Made by a program: the position numbers and the translations under genes. A stretch of DNA of 64,000 bases from Linyphia triangularis (taxonomy: Eukaryota; Arthropoda; Arachnida; Araneae; Linyphiidae): the NCBI GenBank assembly GCA_963978545.1, contig OZ021724.1, forward strand, positions 99,369,792 through 99,433,791, given 5' to 3'. Below the pieces are notes generated by a model. It ran no database searches, had not been told where the DNA came from, and saw nothing but the letters and a program-made list of their open reading frames with translations. Below, piece by piece: positions 45,601-57,173 of the stretch. Each line of letters starts with the position of its first letter. Position 1 is the stretch's first letter.

Positions 45601-46379
45601 ATTAAAGAATGAGCAATATTTTTAGATGAATGGACAAACACCAATATCAGAATTATTTTATTATATATTAATAGCGTTTGAAATAAAAGGCATGTAGCAC
45701 TCAAACACAATAACAGCATTTGGAAACCTAGATCATAAATCAATGCAAATTTTTCTTTGTTCAATTAAAGAATGAGCAATATTTTTAGATGAATGGACAA
45801 ACACCAATATCAGAATTATTTTATTATATATTAATAGCGTTTGAAATAAAAGGCATGTAGCACTCAAACACAATAACAGCATTTGGAAACCTAGATCATA
45901 AATCAATGCAAATTTTTCTTTGTTCAATTAAAGAATGAGCAATATTTTTAGATGAATGGACAAACACCAATATCAGAATTATTTTATTATATATTAATAG
46001 CGTTTGAAATAAAAGGCATGTAGCACTCAAACACAATAACAGCATTTGGAAACCTAGATCATAAATCAATGCAAATTTTTCTTTGTTCAATTAAAGAATG
46101 AGCAATATTTTTAGATGAATGGACAAACACCAATATCAGAATTATTTTATTATATATTAATAGCGTTTGAAATAAAAGGCATGTAGCACTCAAACACAAT
46201 AACAGCATTTGGAAACCTAGATCATAAATCAATGCAAATTTTTCTTTGTTCAATTAAAGAATGAGCAATATTTTTATATGAATGGACAAACACCAATATC
46301 AGAATTATTTTATTATATATTAATAGCGTTTGAAATAAAAAGCATGTAGCACTCAAACACAATAACAGCATTTGGAAAA
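37738..46379. repeat. Satellite array, ~163-bp monomer, about 53 copies, with 489-bp higher-order repeat at left end
   Basis: The block is a head-to-tail array of a ~163-bp AT-rich monomer, phase starting CCTAGATCATAAATC and ending GCATTTGG. About 8.64 kb divided by 163 gives 53 units. From 37738 to 39693 three monomer subtypes repeat in fixed order four times at exactly 489-bp spacing. Subtype A has GAACGGAC and GACACGTAG, subtype B has AATTTGTC and GAATGGTC, and subtype C has AATTTTTC and GAATGGAC. The rest is a monomeric mixture with recurring variants (CATTAATC, AATAAGAGC, GCATCTAG, CTTCGTTC). Each monomer carries a 63-64 codon minus-strand frame. Because 163 is not a multiple of three, these frames shift from unit to unit, so they are not coding. 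Confidence 0.97.
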
Positions 46380-47528
46380 CAGACATTCATGTTTTTAAAA
46401 ATTTTAAACGAAACTTTCTTATTTGGCTTCTGAATCTTGACAAATTTCGTCCTGTCGTCAATTTTTCCCTTTCTTGGTTTGTGTTGAACTTTCGACTAAA
46501 ATAATGATCTCGGACAATTCTTTTCAAAATTAAATATATATATATATATATATATATTATTTTATATATATATACACTCGTGAAATGTTTTTTTGTAAAA
46601 ACTTATCATTCTGGTGGTATTTAAGTGTAAATTTAAATGTTTTTATTTAATGAATTTTCGAATTTTCCAGTTTTATTGTAAGAACATGTAAAACATCTTT
46701 ATGAAATTTGTCTGACTTATTCACTGGAGTTATTTCATTTATATGAATAGAATTCCAAAGATTCAAGAGCAATTTTTTAACTTGATTAAAGTACAAAATC
46801 TTTTTTAATGAAAAGATAAGTTTAGTTATTTTTTAGTTATTCAAAATTCTTTAATTCCAGTATGCTTACAAATTGCTTAACTAATGGTATTTAATTTGCA
46901 AACATTTTTAAGAGAAAAATATTGATCTTAAAGAATTATCAAAGAAAGAATTGGTAGAGTAAAATGGGAGAAGTTTCTAATATATTCGTAGTTTCTAAAA
47001 TTGCATATGGTAGTACTATTTGATGCCTAATATTTCCCCATTTTATTTTTGTTTCAATAATTTGTTTCATATGAATGCTAACAGTAAACGTACTTGTGTA
47101 CAGCTTCATGCCATATATTTTCGACTTAAAACTTTTGTCTGCAACTCAGAATTTTTAATAAAATTAAATTGCAGTGACTTGAATGTGTTTATTTAAATTT
47201 TTTATTGTTTTACCAAATTGCAGGTAAAATGAGGTTTTTGTTTATTTGTTACAAATCCAAATTTCGTGAGTAGGGTAAAATAAGTATAGTGTTAAGCTTA
47301 AGTTTTGTAGGTATTTTTAAGGTGATGGTATAAAATTTTTCTGAGAAAAGTCTTATTTCTTAAAACTTAGAAAGAAAAAAAATTGGTTTAAAGTATAACG
47401 TCGAAATACTTATGTAATATTTTCAGCTTTTAAAAAAAAAAAATTACGATGGGTAGTTAAAAATCCTTTGTAAAAGGAATCTGGAATCTCTCAACTGAAC
47501 ACTCATATTATCACTATTCAAAGGAGGA
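46380..47528. other. Right flank of the satellite, no recognised gene
   Basis: Unique-looking AT-rich sequence with a TA microsatellite; no frame of note. Confidence 0.35.
46532..46574. repeat. (TA)n microsatellite, interrupted
   Basis: Two TA blocks separated by TTATTT, about 150 bp past the end of the satellite array. Confidence 0.9.
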
Positions 47529-47702
47529 CCCATCTGATGGCTGTGTAGTTAACGATCTGGCCTCAAATGTCAAAGGTGCCTGGTTTGAATCCCGGGTTAG
47601 GCATGGATGTTCATAGTGGTTCGGAATCCACGTTATGCTGTAGCTCCCTGCCTGATTAGCTGTCATTGTGAATAAAAATAGGTCGTTGATCCTTATAAAC
47701 AT
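47529..47702 (+). mobile_element. tRNA-derived SINE, type 2, copy 3
   Basis: GATGGCTGTGTAGTTAACGA (A-box region) and TGGTTTGAATCCCGGGTTAG (B-box region) are followed by the shared 3' body (AATAAAAATAGGTCGTTGAT). Confidence 0.78.
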
Positions 47703-49299
47703 TTTGTCTTATAAAGAAAGTACATCATAAGGCATAGGCCTAAAAGTAAAGACCAATGAAAATTGGCCTACATATCTAGCGTACATGGGAGAAATGGTAT
47801 TTAGGGGGGAAAACAAAAAGAATTTATTGTAAAAACTATGGAAATCAAATAAGACTCGTATGACATAATTTTAAAAAAAAAAAATCCAAGAATGACAAGT
47901 TTTATGTTTTCTTGGATGTGGTGCTCACCGACATAATTGAAAATAGCCAGACAACAGACATTTTAAATAAATCAGCATTCAACAATAGAGACATATTTTT
48001 GCTATATTTTGAATATTAATAATAATAGTATTTTTAAGTCATTAAGTGTAATATGGAGAAGAATGGGATTTAAATGCAAATGTTATCAAAAAACATTTGG
48101 ACGTATTAATCAATTTCAGACTAAAACAAGAGATTTAAATGACTTTATGGCTTAATATGTTATATTAATATGCATTTCCTATTTCATTAGGCTTGTGCTT
48201 TCTATTCATTTATTATTTACTTATGGTTTATTATTTATTCTATGATTTTGATTATTAAACTATGGTATACACATTTTACAACACACTACCAATTTTCATA
48301 TGCATGAGGTAAAATGGGTTTAGAAAACATATACTTATAAAGTGTTTTCTCACTAGCATATTTATGTAACATAATTAAAAATTATGTATTCTTATTCCCA
48401 AGATATACAATGTAAATAAAAATAAAAAATAAATTGTCAAACATTTACAAGAAAATTTTAGCTGAACATAAAAAAAACAGTGATTTTTATACCTATGTTA
48501 CTCCACCCTACCCTATAAAAACTTATTCCACAGAAAAAACTAATGGTATTTACAATTTTTAATTCAACATCAAAATACAGGAACAACGGATAAATGTCAA
48601 GGGGAAGAAAAAGGGAAGGGGGGGGGGGGAGATGCATTTAACTTCCTTTGTTGGACAGTTTTTTTAGTAGTAATTAAAATTTATTTTACATAAAAGCATT
48701 TTTCCAAGTTTCCCACCATTTGTTAAGCAAATTTACATTTATTACTCAATATTACAAACAAAATAGAGAATTTTTTTTAAAAACGAAGAAACCATAAATT
48801 TTATTCGAAATGCTACATATATAAAGGTTTTAGGAATTGCAAGGGAATAGAAAACGTTACCAAGTAATTTAAAAAAAAATAAAAAAAAATGATTAAACAT
48901 AATGATAATTCAGATATTCTAATTAGAGTTCAGTAAATGTAAAATGATCAAATACTTAAGTCAATTACAATGCGACGAAATTTTATTGCAATACACCCAA
49001 AAAAGGCAATTATGCAAGTGTCTGGTAACCCGTTGTTGCCAAATCTCGCCAAACTTGTCAAATGGTGATTTCGAAACAGAGATTAAATGGGAAAGATAAG
49101 AAATATTGCCCCAACAGTCTGTAACAATTTTAAGAATGAAGATGACTGAAGAAAAATTGTTCATTGAAACATTTTATGAAATATAAAAAAAAGGTATTGA
49201 AAATCACCGGAAGTTCCGTTCGATTCTTATTAAGCAGAAGTACGAATTCATTCTCAAATTCTTGACTGGGTTTGTTATTGTTGACACAGAAATAACGTC
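47703..49299. other. No recognisable gene
   Basis: AT-rich with a G run (48620-48629). Short frames only. Confidence 0.35.
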
Positions 49300-49464
49300 C
49301 ATACAACCTTTTAATGGCAGTGACAGCCGCAGACTTTGATAGAATGCGTTGTCATCAACATCGAATCTATCTGAAAAGTTTCAGCACGATTGGATGACGG
49401 CAAGGGAGTTAATTTGGCCGCCACAGATTCCGCAGCCATCGACACAGAAACTCGAAGTTAATAT
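49300..49464 (+). repeat. Family J repeat, copy 3
   Basis: GATTGGATGACGGCAAGGGA followed by GTTAATT and ending ACTCGAAGTTAATAT, where the first solo LTR begins. A short relative also lies at 31975-32040. Confidence 0.55.
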
Positions 49465-50209
49465 TGTTGCGTGGACGGGTTCGAAAGATTTGAAGCCAAA
49501 GCAGATCAAAAGTTGCAGAACTTTATTCCAATATAACTCTTCTCAGATTCTCTTACAACTCCAGAACTTCTCGTTCTAGTAGACAGAACACAGCTCTTTT
49601 CACAACAATAGAGCACAAAACAGCAGTTAAAAACTTGACAACACAACTGCACAAATCGCTGCACAAGACAATGCCAATACAGTTCGCTTTCGGAACTCTC
49701 TGAACGCTCACTGAGACTCAGTATCAGTAATTCCAGTCAACTAATGGACTCAGCTAACAACTAACTCAGTGATTCAAAATCAACTAACTCCATCACCCGC
49801 TCTCCTGAGCTTTTATAGGGGAGAAGAACATACGTCTAGAGATAGATATTTGGAGAACTTTCCAGATCGTAGTCGAAAAGTCCTATACATGTACATGGGG
49901 ACCGAAAATGTCGTCAAATGGTCGCCAAGTTTGGCGACAAAAATTAGTTGCCAAAACCGTCGCCAACTTGGCTCTATCTCGCCAATTTGGAGAGATTGCC
50001 ATTACCATAATGTTAAATGCCCTGCTCCTTAAAACTCGCTTCCCAGACAGAATCTCTGTAAAACTCGTTATCAAGCATCAAGAGATTCATTGTAGGGAAG
50101 CCAAGCTCACGACGAACTATTGCACTGCCTTATGCAAAATGTACATAAATTTTCCCATTTACAAAATTAACACTTCGAAATACTTACAAATGTACAAAAA
50201 TTCGTAACA
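49465..50209 (-). mobile_element. Solo LTR 1 (gypsy-like, 745 bp, ATAT target duplication)
   Basis: Read on the minus strand it starts TGTTACGAAT and ends ACGCAACA (TG...CA), flanked on both sides by ATAT (49461-49464, 50210-50213). An AATAAA on the minus strand lies near its distal end (plus strand TTTATT, near 49525). The second copy at 50950 is the same LTR. With its own target duplication it is a solo LTR formed by recombination. The 87-99-codon frames over it are not genes. Confidence 0.85.
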
Positions 50210-50213
50210 ATAT

Positions 50214-50945
50214 AAAGAATTAAAAAAATTAATCTTTATTTTCTCGATCAGACTTTCAAAGCTAAGAATAGGAAAAGTATTTCCCCGTCTGAAAGTTTTT
50301 TTTTTTTACAACGATTTTCCTTTCTTTAAGACTGGAGTCAATAAATATTTAATCTGAAAATATATTCGGGGCCATGTTAAAAAGCCAGGAAAAACATTCG
50401 ATTTCTTTGAATGCGTATTTTGTCCGTATATTTGATTAATTTTATACAAAACTTTCTACTTGATGACTTATAGTTGGCTGGAGCATTTATCCCTTTTCCA
50501 GATAGTTGGAAAGAAGAATGTATTTTGTGATTGTGTAGTGTAAAGTCAGCTGTTTTTTACGACTTTTAGACGGGCGGCCATTTTGAAAGAATTGAGTACG
50601 GAATGAATAAGTTTCGAACGTCTGGTGGATTGTTTTTGATTTTATTTACATTTCATGAAACCAATACACTGGACGAGTTTTATAGAAAATATATGAGAAA
50701 GAGTAATAATTTTTTTTTTGTGGAAAGGCAAATGTCTTCAAAGGCAAACACAGCTTTTTGTCTCCCAAAGCATGTTTTCCTCAAGTTTGTGGTTAGTTTC
50801 GATATGGATGGATCTAGCGATGATTTCTTAATGTTTATGTGTCACTTCAACTATAAAGTGTCCAGAACTTGGGAATTTTTACTGTAAAGTGCAGTCTATT
50901 TGAATTTTCGTAAAAGTATGCCGAGAGGTATATGAAGGTTCCATT
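50214..50945. other. Unrecognised 732 bp between the two solo LTRs
   Basis: No primer-binding site, gag or pol remnant is visible, so this is not the body of an LTR element. A 94-codon plus frame (50603-50887) starts MNKFRTSGGLFLILFTFHET. I cannot assign it and it may be chance. Confidence 0.4.
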
Positions 50946-50949
50946 ATAT

Positions 50950-51689
50950 TGTTGCGTTGTACGGGTTCGAAAGATTTGAAACCAAAGCAGATCAAAACTT
51001 GCAGAAATTTATTCCAATATAACTCTTCACAGTTCTCTTACAGTTCCAGAACTTCTCGTTCTAGTAGACAAAATACAGCTCCCTTCACAACAATAGAGCA
51101 CAAAACAGCAGTTAAAAATTTGATAACACAACTGCTCAATCGCCGCAAAAGACAATGCAATACAGTTCGCTTTCGGAACTACTCAGTAATTCCAGTCAGC
51201 TAACAACAACTAACTCAGTGACTCAAAATCACAACTGAACTGACTAACCCTACTCACGGCCGTCCTTATATAGGAGTGGTGAATCTTCACGAACCTTCCA
51301 GAGAGAGAAATTTGGAGAACTTTCTAGATCGTAGTCGAAAAGTCCTATACATGTACATGGGATACATGTACCTATACATGTACCGAAAATGTCGCCAAAT
51401 GGTCACCAAATTTGGTGACAAAAATTAGTCGCCAAAACCATCGCCAACTTGGCTCTATCTCGCCAATTTGACGAGATTGCAATTACCATAATGTTAAATG
51501 CCCTGCTCCTTAAAACTCGCTTCCCAGAGTTACCTCTGTAAAACTCGTTATCAAGCGATAACACCCATATTGACGGGAAACCAACTTAACGACGAACTAT
51601 TGCACTGCCTTATGCGAAATGTACATAAATTTTACTATTTACAAAATTAACACTACGAAATATTTACAAATATACAAAAATTCGTAACA
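50950..51689 (-). mobile_element. Solo LTR 2 (same family, 740 bp, ATAT target duplication)
   Basis: Same TG...CA ends and about 90% similarity by eye to LTR 1, flanked by ATAT at 50946-50949 and 51690-51693. On the minus strand CTATATAAGGACGGCCGTGA (near 51275-51255) is a plausible LTR TATA box, and AATAAA lies near 51010, giving a U3-R-U5 order. Confidence 0.85.
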
Positions 51690-51782
51690 ATATATAATGG
51701 CCAGATCAATATTCAAAAACTCTCTCTTTAATGGAGTTGTACGGAGACAGATTTGTCAAAAATTTCATTTAAGTGAGTGCTT

Positions 51783-52012
<230 letters not shown>

Positions 52013-52156
52013 GTAACCATTAATTACGACCCCTGGTTGCTATGTAATGTTTTAATGAAATTGGTAAAATTCCGTTTGATGCGAAGGCATAATAAGTAAC
52101 TTTACAAAGTGTTGAAAATGAGAGGATTGTACTCGCCTTGCTACTGTGTCAGTAAC

Positions 52157-52250
52157 ATCGATACAGATACGTAAGACTGCTTAACGCTGGGAAAATGAAG
52201 CCGTTGCCAGGTCGTTGGGTGGACAAAAAAAATACGGATTGCATGGAAGA
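52157..52250 (+). mobile_element. Family G fragment, copy G4
   Basis: A degenerate match to family G (ATCGATACAGATA, then GACTGCTTAACGCTGGGAAA, then AAAAATACGGATTGC as in G3) precedes the Tc1 relic. No right end is visible. Confidence 0.55.
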
Positions 52251-52425
52251 TGGAATTGTATTTTCCAGAAAGATGGAGCAGCAGTCCATACTTAAAATTC
52301 AACAAAAGCTCGGTTACAGTAAGAAACGAATGAATGTCATGGATTGGCCAGCATATAATCTTGACTTAAACCCCGTGGGAAATATGTGCGGCTTAAAAAG
52401 TTTACAAAAATTTAACACATAATTT
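52195..52425 (+). pseudogene. Tc1-like transposase C-terminal relic
   Basis: One frame gives VMDWPAYNLDLNPVGNMCG, matching the Tc1 signature WPxxSPDLNPIENLW around the last catalytic region. Just upstream, in a different frame, IFQKDGAAVHT corresponds to the FQQDGAPCHT block with the second catalytic Asp. The frame change and missing N-terminal half show a dead copy. It lies next to a family G fragment. Confidence 0.75.
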
Positions 52426-52724
52426 TCCTAAAAATGGCTTGTGAACCTTTAGAGAGAAATCATAGTATGAAATACCCCAAGGGTTACTGCAAAAATTAAT
52501 TTGTTTCATGCAAGATCGTGTATGTCAAGTCATTCTTCATAAGAAATGTACTGCTGAATACAGGGTGAGTACAAATGATGGATCCCGATTAAAAAAACAA
52601 CAACATATTTTCGAAACTACTGCACATATTACAATAAGTGATACATGAATGTAAAGAGAAATATACCAAGTTTTTTTTTCAGTTACAAATGTTCGATGTG
52701 TGACTCTCTCTTTACACGTCATAC

Positions 52725-52848
52725 GTCCAATCTCTAATACAGTTCGTTCCTTACATTTTGTGGCATCACCCTATCAATGGTGCGTAATGCTGAACAAATG
52801 CGTTCTTTAAGTCCTGGCAGTGTTTTCGGCATAGGCGGTAAAGTGCGC

Positions 52849-52879
<31 letters not shown>

Positions 52880-53845
52880 GAACGATGATGGCTATATCTT
52901 GAATTCTAATAGATGAAATAACAAAAATCAAGTACCATTGTAAATTGTGGAAGGTCTTTATTAATTTTATATGATTTTTTTTTATATCATGATGAGTCAT
53001 CTACATATTGAAATTAAACCAAACTTTAAAAATTTTAACGGCAACTCCATGATATTTAACCATATTTAGATTTAGAATACAAAAAAAAAAAAAAAAAAAA
53101 AAAAAAAACCCCGTCTAAATACCAAATTTCTAATTTTCCAATGAGCGGTTAGTAATTTAAACGAAGTAAAAAAAAAAAGACAAATTAATGTTAAAGAGAA
53201 TTTTTTTTTTTTGGCCATAAATTCTTATTTAGTTTATATATTTTAGCAATTTTTATTTCAAAGGATGGTTTGTTTAAGGCCAAACATAAATAACATGCAA
53301 CTTTTGTACTAAATAGTCTTTTAATAATTAATTATTAATTGATAAAACAAGTTTTAAATTTTTTCAATAGAAATATATATATATATATATATATTTTTGC
53401 TTCCATTAGAATTATCATGGTCGAAAACCCTTCCAGAATTTTTTTCATTCCATTTTTATTTTGGGTTATCGATATTTTAGCAAAAATGTAAAAAAGCTCG
53501 CTTTAAGGGACCGCGTAATAGATTACGTCTTGAAGCATGCACAACTTTCGATTCAGCCCGCTCTAAAGAAATTTGCCCTCAAGATCGGCCAAAACATTTT
53601 TGCTCATAAGTGACTTGTTTCTCAACATAATGAACTGAAATTTGGTATTTAGGGTAAACAAGGAATTCTAAATTGAATGAGAACATACGAAATAGGGGTT
53701 CGTATTAAAACTTTTAAGGATAGAGTTAAATTTACTTAGTATACCAGCCCCCTAAGAAAAAAATTTCATTATACATATAAAAAGTCGCAAACAAAACCGC
53801 TAGATTCTACAATAATTAGAACGGAAGATGTAGCCATCGTTCGTT

Positions 53846-53878
<33 letters not shown>

Positions 53879-54027
53879 GTACTGTACGTAAACAATATCT
53901 TTGCGTAACCCCAAAAAGAGAAGTCCCATGGTGTTAGGTCTGGGGATCTTGGTGGCCTATGTGATAAAGGGTAAATCACCTTCACTTGCACGCCCCTTCC
54001 ATCAGCTTGGAAGCTCCTGATTTCCAT
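52725..54027 (-). pseudogene. Mariner-like transposase C-terminal half, interrupted
   Basis: PPRSPDLTPWDF carries the last catalytic Asp region of DD34D/E-type transposases. After the interruption the tail continues PPMPKTLPGLKERICSALRT, then RVMPQNVRNELY, typical of this family's C-terminus. The gap corresponds to the insertion 52848-53876, and a -1 shift is also present. No N-terminal HTH or first Asp remains. Confidence 0.75.
52848..53876. mobile_element. Element with poly-A/poly-T tips nested in the mariner relic
   Basis: The insert has a ~28-A run at its left tip and a ~29-T run at its right tip. Inside these, similar inverted sequences follow (GAACGATGATGGCTATATCT on the left, AGATGTAGCCATCGTTCG on the right). 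GCG occurs on both outer sides (52845-52847, 53877-53879), a likely 3-bp target duplication. It splits the transposase sequence. No coding frame; superfamily unknown. Confidence 0.65.
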
Positions 54028-54533
54028 CTGTTGATCATTGGTAGAAAAAAAACTTGGTATATTTCTCTTTTCATTCAGGAATCACTTATTGTAATAAGTG
54101 CAGAAGTTTCAAAAATATGATTTTTCGAAATCGGGTTCTCAAATGATTTGATGAAATATTAAATTAATGAAAATATGATTTTTTGAATTCTCATTTGTAC
54201 TCACCCTGTATTACCCACTTTTTTACTAATTGTTGTATACATATAAAACGTCAAAATTGTGTATGTGTCTGTATTTCTGCAACATTTAAATTTTCATTTT
54301 TTCCAATTTAAATATTGTAATTTGTATTTTTTTTTAATAATATTTTTATCTATACATGGTGTCCAGAAATTAGTTGGGCAGTGGAGTTCAGATCTGAATA
54401 ACTCTTAATAACAAGGCATAATAAACAATTTTTTTACTTTCAATTACCCATATCTCTATATAGTATATAAGACAAAGCCCTCACTCACTCATCACTAATA
54501 GGCAATCAGAACTTGTCAGGCTAAAGTTCTTTC

Positions 54534-54720
54534 GGTTGGTTGGCTGGTTGTATTCAGATTATCTGGCGCCGTCAGCAACACGAGGGCTATAATGCACCGA
54601 AACTTTCGTCATTAGACAAGCCAACATACATTTACAAACACCCATGCCTAATACGGGACTCGAACCCGCAACCTCACGGTCTAGAAGCCAGCACGCTAAC
54701 CACTACACCGTTTGGTCGGC
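54534..54720 (-). mobile_element. tRNA-derived SINE, type 1, copy 1
   Basis: On the minus strand: GTGTAGTGGTTAGCGTGCTG (A box), GCGGGTTCGAGTCCCG (exact B box), TTAGGCATGGGTG, then a body ending GATAATCTGAATACAACC. The related copies are at 57 and 62.4 kb. Confidence 0.82.
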
Positions 54721-55074
54721 AAAAAAGTTCTTTCGGAATATAATATAATTTCATACGCTTGAGCTATTTTGTATCCATTGCTCTGAATTGAGATTAATTT
54801 TATAAAAACTCTAGCCTTTCTAGTACTGATTGCCTAATCATCCTAATTTAGTTCATTGTGTATAAGAAATGTAATGAAATTATTCTCTGTCTGGATATAG
54901 TAATAAAACTACTGTTTTGATCATTTAAATTAATTTCTTGAAATATTTTTAATTAAGTAAAAAATACAATACATTCACACCTCAATTAAGTATAAACACA
55001 GTGAAAATAAAATTATTTTTCAAATCCTTTTAAGCCCACTGACATAGTCTTCAGTTGCGTTAGCAGACGCTACT

Positions 55075-55110
<36 letters not shown>

Positions 55111-55522
55111 TATTCACGGCTTTACCAAAGTCATTCTCCACTTCCTAATAGAGATTAATAGATACCCCCCCCCCCTCAAGTAAACTACATGGGAAGTATA
55201 ATTAATTAACAGATGTAATATTAATTAATGGAAGATCTCGCTCTTCCAACTTTAATTAAGCGAGAGGCATCCATAACTCTGTAGTGATGTGGATTGTGAG
55301 GATGGTAATAGAAAAAAATTGTGTTTTTTTTTGGGCTGTATAATAGGATAAGATTTATTTGTATCCGTCTTGGTTGAATTTGAGAGAAAATCTTCTCCAG
55401 TAAATGGCGTTTTGAATATGAAAAGGTTGATGAAAAAATGGAAATAGTTTTAGCTATCAGGATTATTGCGACAACGAAGTGGTTGAAATAAACAATGCCC
55501 TCTGATGGAATCTAAAATTGTT
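54721..55522. other. Non-repetitive stretch with a dense TAATTA cluster
   Basis: Between about 55198 and 55262 there are ATAATTAATTAAC, TATTAATTAATGG and TTTAATTAAGC, preceded by a C10 run (55167-55176) and a poly-A tract (55079-55106). No coding frame. The motifs fit homeodomain core sites but are also common in AT-rich DNA. Confidence 0.3.
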
Positions 55523-56045
55523 ACAATTGACAATTCCTGGATTTTTTTTTTTTTTATTTTTGTTATTCACTTCTAAATGTTTCGAAAATGTCATAAACAC
55601 AAACATTTCTGTTCACTGCGCTTTTCCTTATTTTTAAATTTTTTTTTTTTTCAACCTAAAGTCATTGGTTTATTTTGTTGGGAAAACGTCTAATTAACCT
55701 CGAAGCGAATGTGATGTCACTTGATCCGAAACAACTTCTTTTGAAATGCAGCAGCGCAAACCAGTTTTGGAAGTTTCTAGAAAATCGCGCCAACCGGCAC
55801 GGGAAAAGGCATTGTTTAAAAAAACTCATACCAACTATTTGGCAGAAACCTAACGATAACCATGGAGAACGGAAGGATGTCGGGACGTCACAGCTAAAAC
55901 GTAGCGTTTTGATCGGACTGTAATCGGACGAGGTTTTCGGGCATTTTCTTTTTTTAATATTTAACTAATTTCTGTAAAGAATTTTTGTTTGAATATTTGG
56001 AATCAGAAAGAAATTTTTCATAAATATAAACTAATTTCGCCTAGT
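55523..56045 (-). mobile_element. Family E element, E3 (reversed, distal end missing)
   Basis: Starts with CAATTGACAATTCCTGGA, the family E right tip reversed, and runs to ATAAACTAATTTCGCC. An 82-codon plus frame (55675-55923) covers the region that reads in another frame in E1, so coding is doubtful. Confidence 0.65.
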
Positions 56046-56140
56046 TTGAAACAGAAATCTCAAAATTAGCTACAAATGATACCAACAGATGGCGGAAAAT
56101 TCTAGAAATAGGTTATAAATTTGTCAAAATAGTTTGCATT

Positions 56141-56845
56141 CGGTCAAAAAAAGATTTTTTTTCCCCCTTTTTTTCCCCTTCACTTTTTGCATTTCTCCAC
56201 GTTTTGGAGCATCCTGATTTCAAAAATAATGATCTAAAAAAATGTCTGTCTGTGTGTGTGTGAGTATATGTGTGTCTGTGGTCAGCATAAACCCCGAACA
56301 AATTGACTTTCGATGTTCAAATTTGGGATGAGGGTTAGTGGTGGCCATGGGACCTACCAATAAGATTTTCGTCAAAATCGCGCATGCGCATAAGGTAGGC
56401 CTTTGAAAAAAATCATGTTTTTCAATTATTGCAAAAAACCCGGTTCCAACGATTTTGATAAAAATCGCTGTGATAATGCCTCTTTAGGTGTTCTAAACAT
56501 CTCGACCTCCGAAATTTCCTTAAAAATGCTTTAACGGCTTAAAAAGTTGAAAAACGAATACGTTCAACACAGAATTCTTTTGCCTTGAGCATACCACATC
56601 AAGGATAATTTTTTCTTCTCACCTCAGTTTCGTTTATAATTAAGGATAATATAAGGATTATCTAAAAGTATATCACGAAAATCACCATTTTTGAAAGACC
56701 CATACAAGAATTATCGCAAAAAATATCGCCAAACTGACCATTGACTCTAAATGAATGAGGAAAATATAAAAACGGTAAATGACACAAATCCACTGCAGTA
56801 TTATAGTATAATTGAAAGCTGTGCGATGTTCCACACCCCTAGTTC
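56141..56845 (-). mobile_element. Family D element, D3
   Basis: Reverse-orientation copy ending GATGTTCCACACCCCTAGTT on the right, with a perfect GCGCATGCGC core (AATCGCGCATGCGCATAAGG, near 56385) and a TGTGTGTG stretch near 56245-56280. Confidence 0.7.
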
Positions 56846-56991
56846 TTGTTCCATGTAATAGTAAAGTAAATGCAATATTTTAAGAGACGAATTGAAGTAA
56901 GTCAAGTATAATAGTAGACGAATCAAAATGTGTAAAAATAAATACATTAAAAATGTATGGCCTTTTACTTATGAATTTACCTGAGAAGATC

Positions 56992-57171
56992 TGGACTACC
57001 AAACGGTCTAGTGGTTAGCGTGCTAGCTTCTAGACCACGAGGTTGCGGGTTCCGAGTCCCGTGTTAGGCATGGGTGTTTGTAAATGTATGTTGGCTTGTC
57101 TAATGACGAATGTTTCGGCGCATTATGGCCCTCGTGTTGCTGACGGAGCCAGATAATCTGAAAACAACTAA
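56992..57171 (+). mobile_element. tRNA-derived SINE, type 1, copy 2
   Basis: GGTCTAGTGGTTAGCGTGCT and GCGGGTTCCGAGTCCCG (one extra C in the B box), then the shared body to GAAAACAACTA. MITE A5 sits immediately after it. Confidence 0.82.
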
Positions 57172-57173
57172 TA

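Larger units (their letters stand above)
52561..54208 (-). mobile_element. Mariner-like transposon relic (1648 bp) with TA target duplication, split by a nested element
   Basis: The ends CAGGGTGAGTACAAATGA are inverted, flanked by TA (52559-52560, 54209-54210). Further arm sequence (TTACAATAAGTGAT, GAGAAATATACCAAGTTTTT) is shared at both ends. The minus strand encodes the C-terminal part of a mariner-type transposase in two pieces: HRPPRSPDLTPWDFSFWGYA (about 53880-54000) and RTLPPMPKTLPGLKERICSA (about 52740-52850). The N-terminal part is deleted. Confidence 0.85.

Noticed and set aside
37908..46253. About 50 short minus-strand frames starting MNKEKFALIYDLGFQ
   Set aside because: They are the same satellite monomer read repeatedly. 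The 163-bp period shifts frame each unit and every frame ends in a stop, so this is not a gene family.
37738..46379. CRISPR array
   Set aside because: There are no short repeats with unique spacers; whole monomers are repeated, and the context is eukaryotic.
49465..51689. Single full-length LTR retrotransposon
   Set aside because: Both LTRs have ATAT on each side and the short interior shows no retroelement genes, so two solo LTRs fit better.
57000..57075. Functional tRNA genes at SINE heads
   Set aside because: The A and B boxes are present but the cloverleaf stems are imperfect, and the same body follows in three copies, so these are SINEs.
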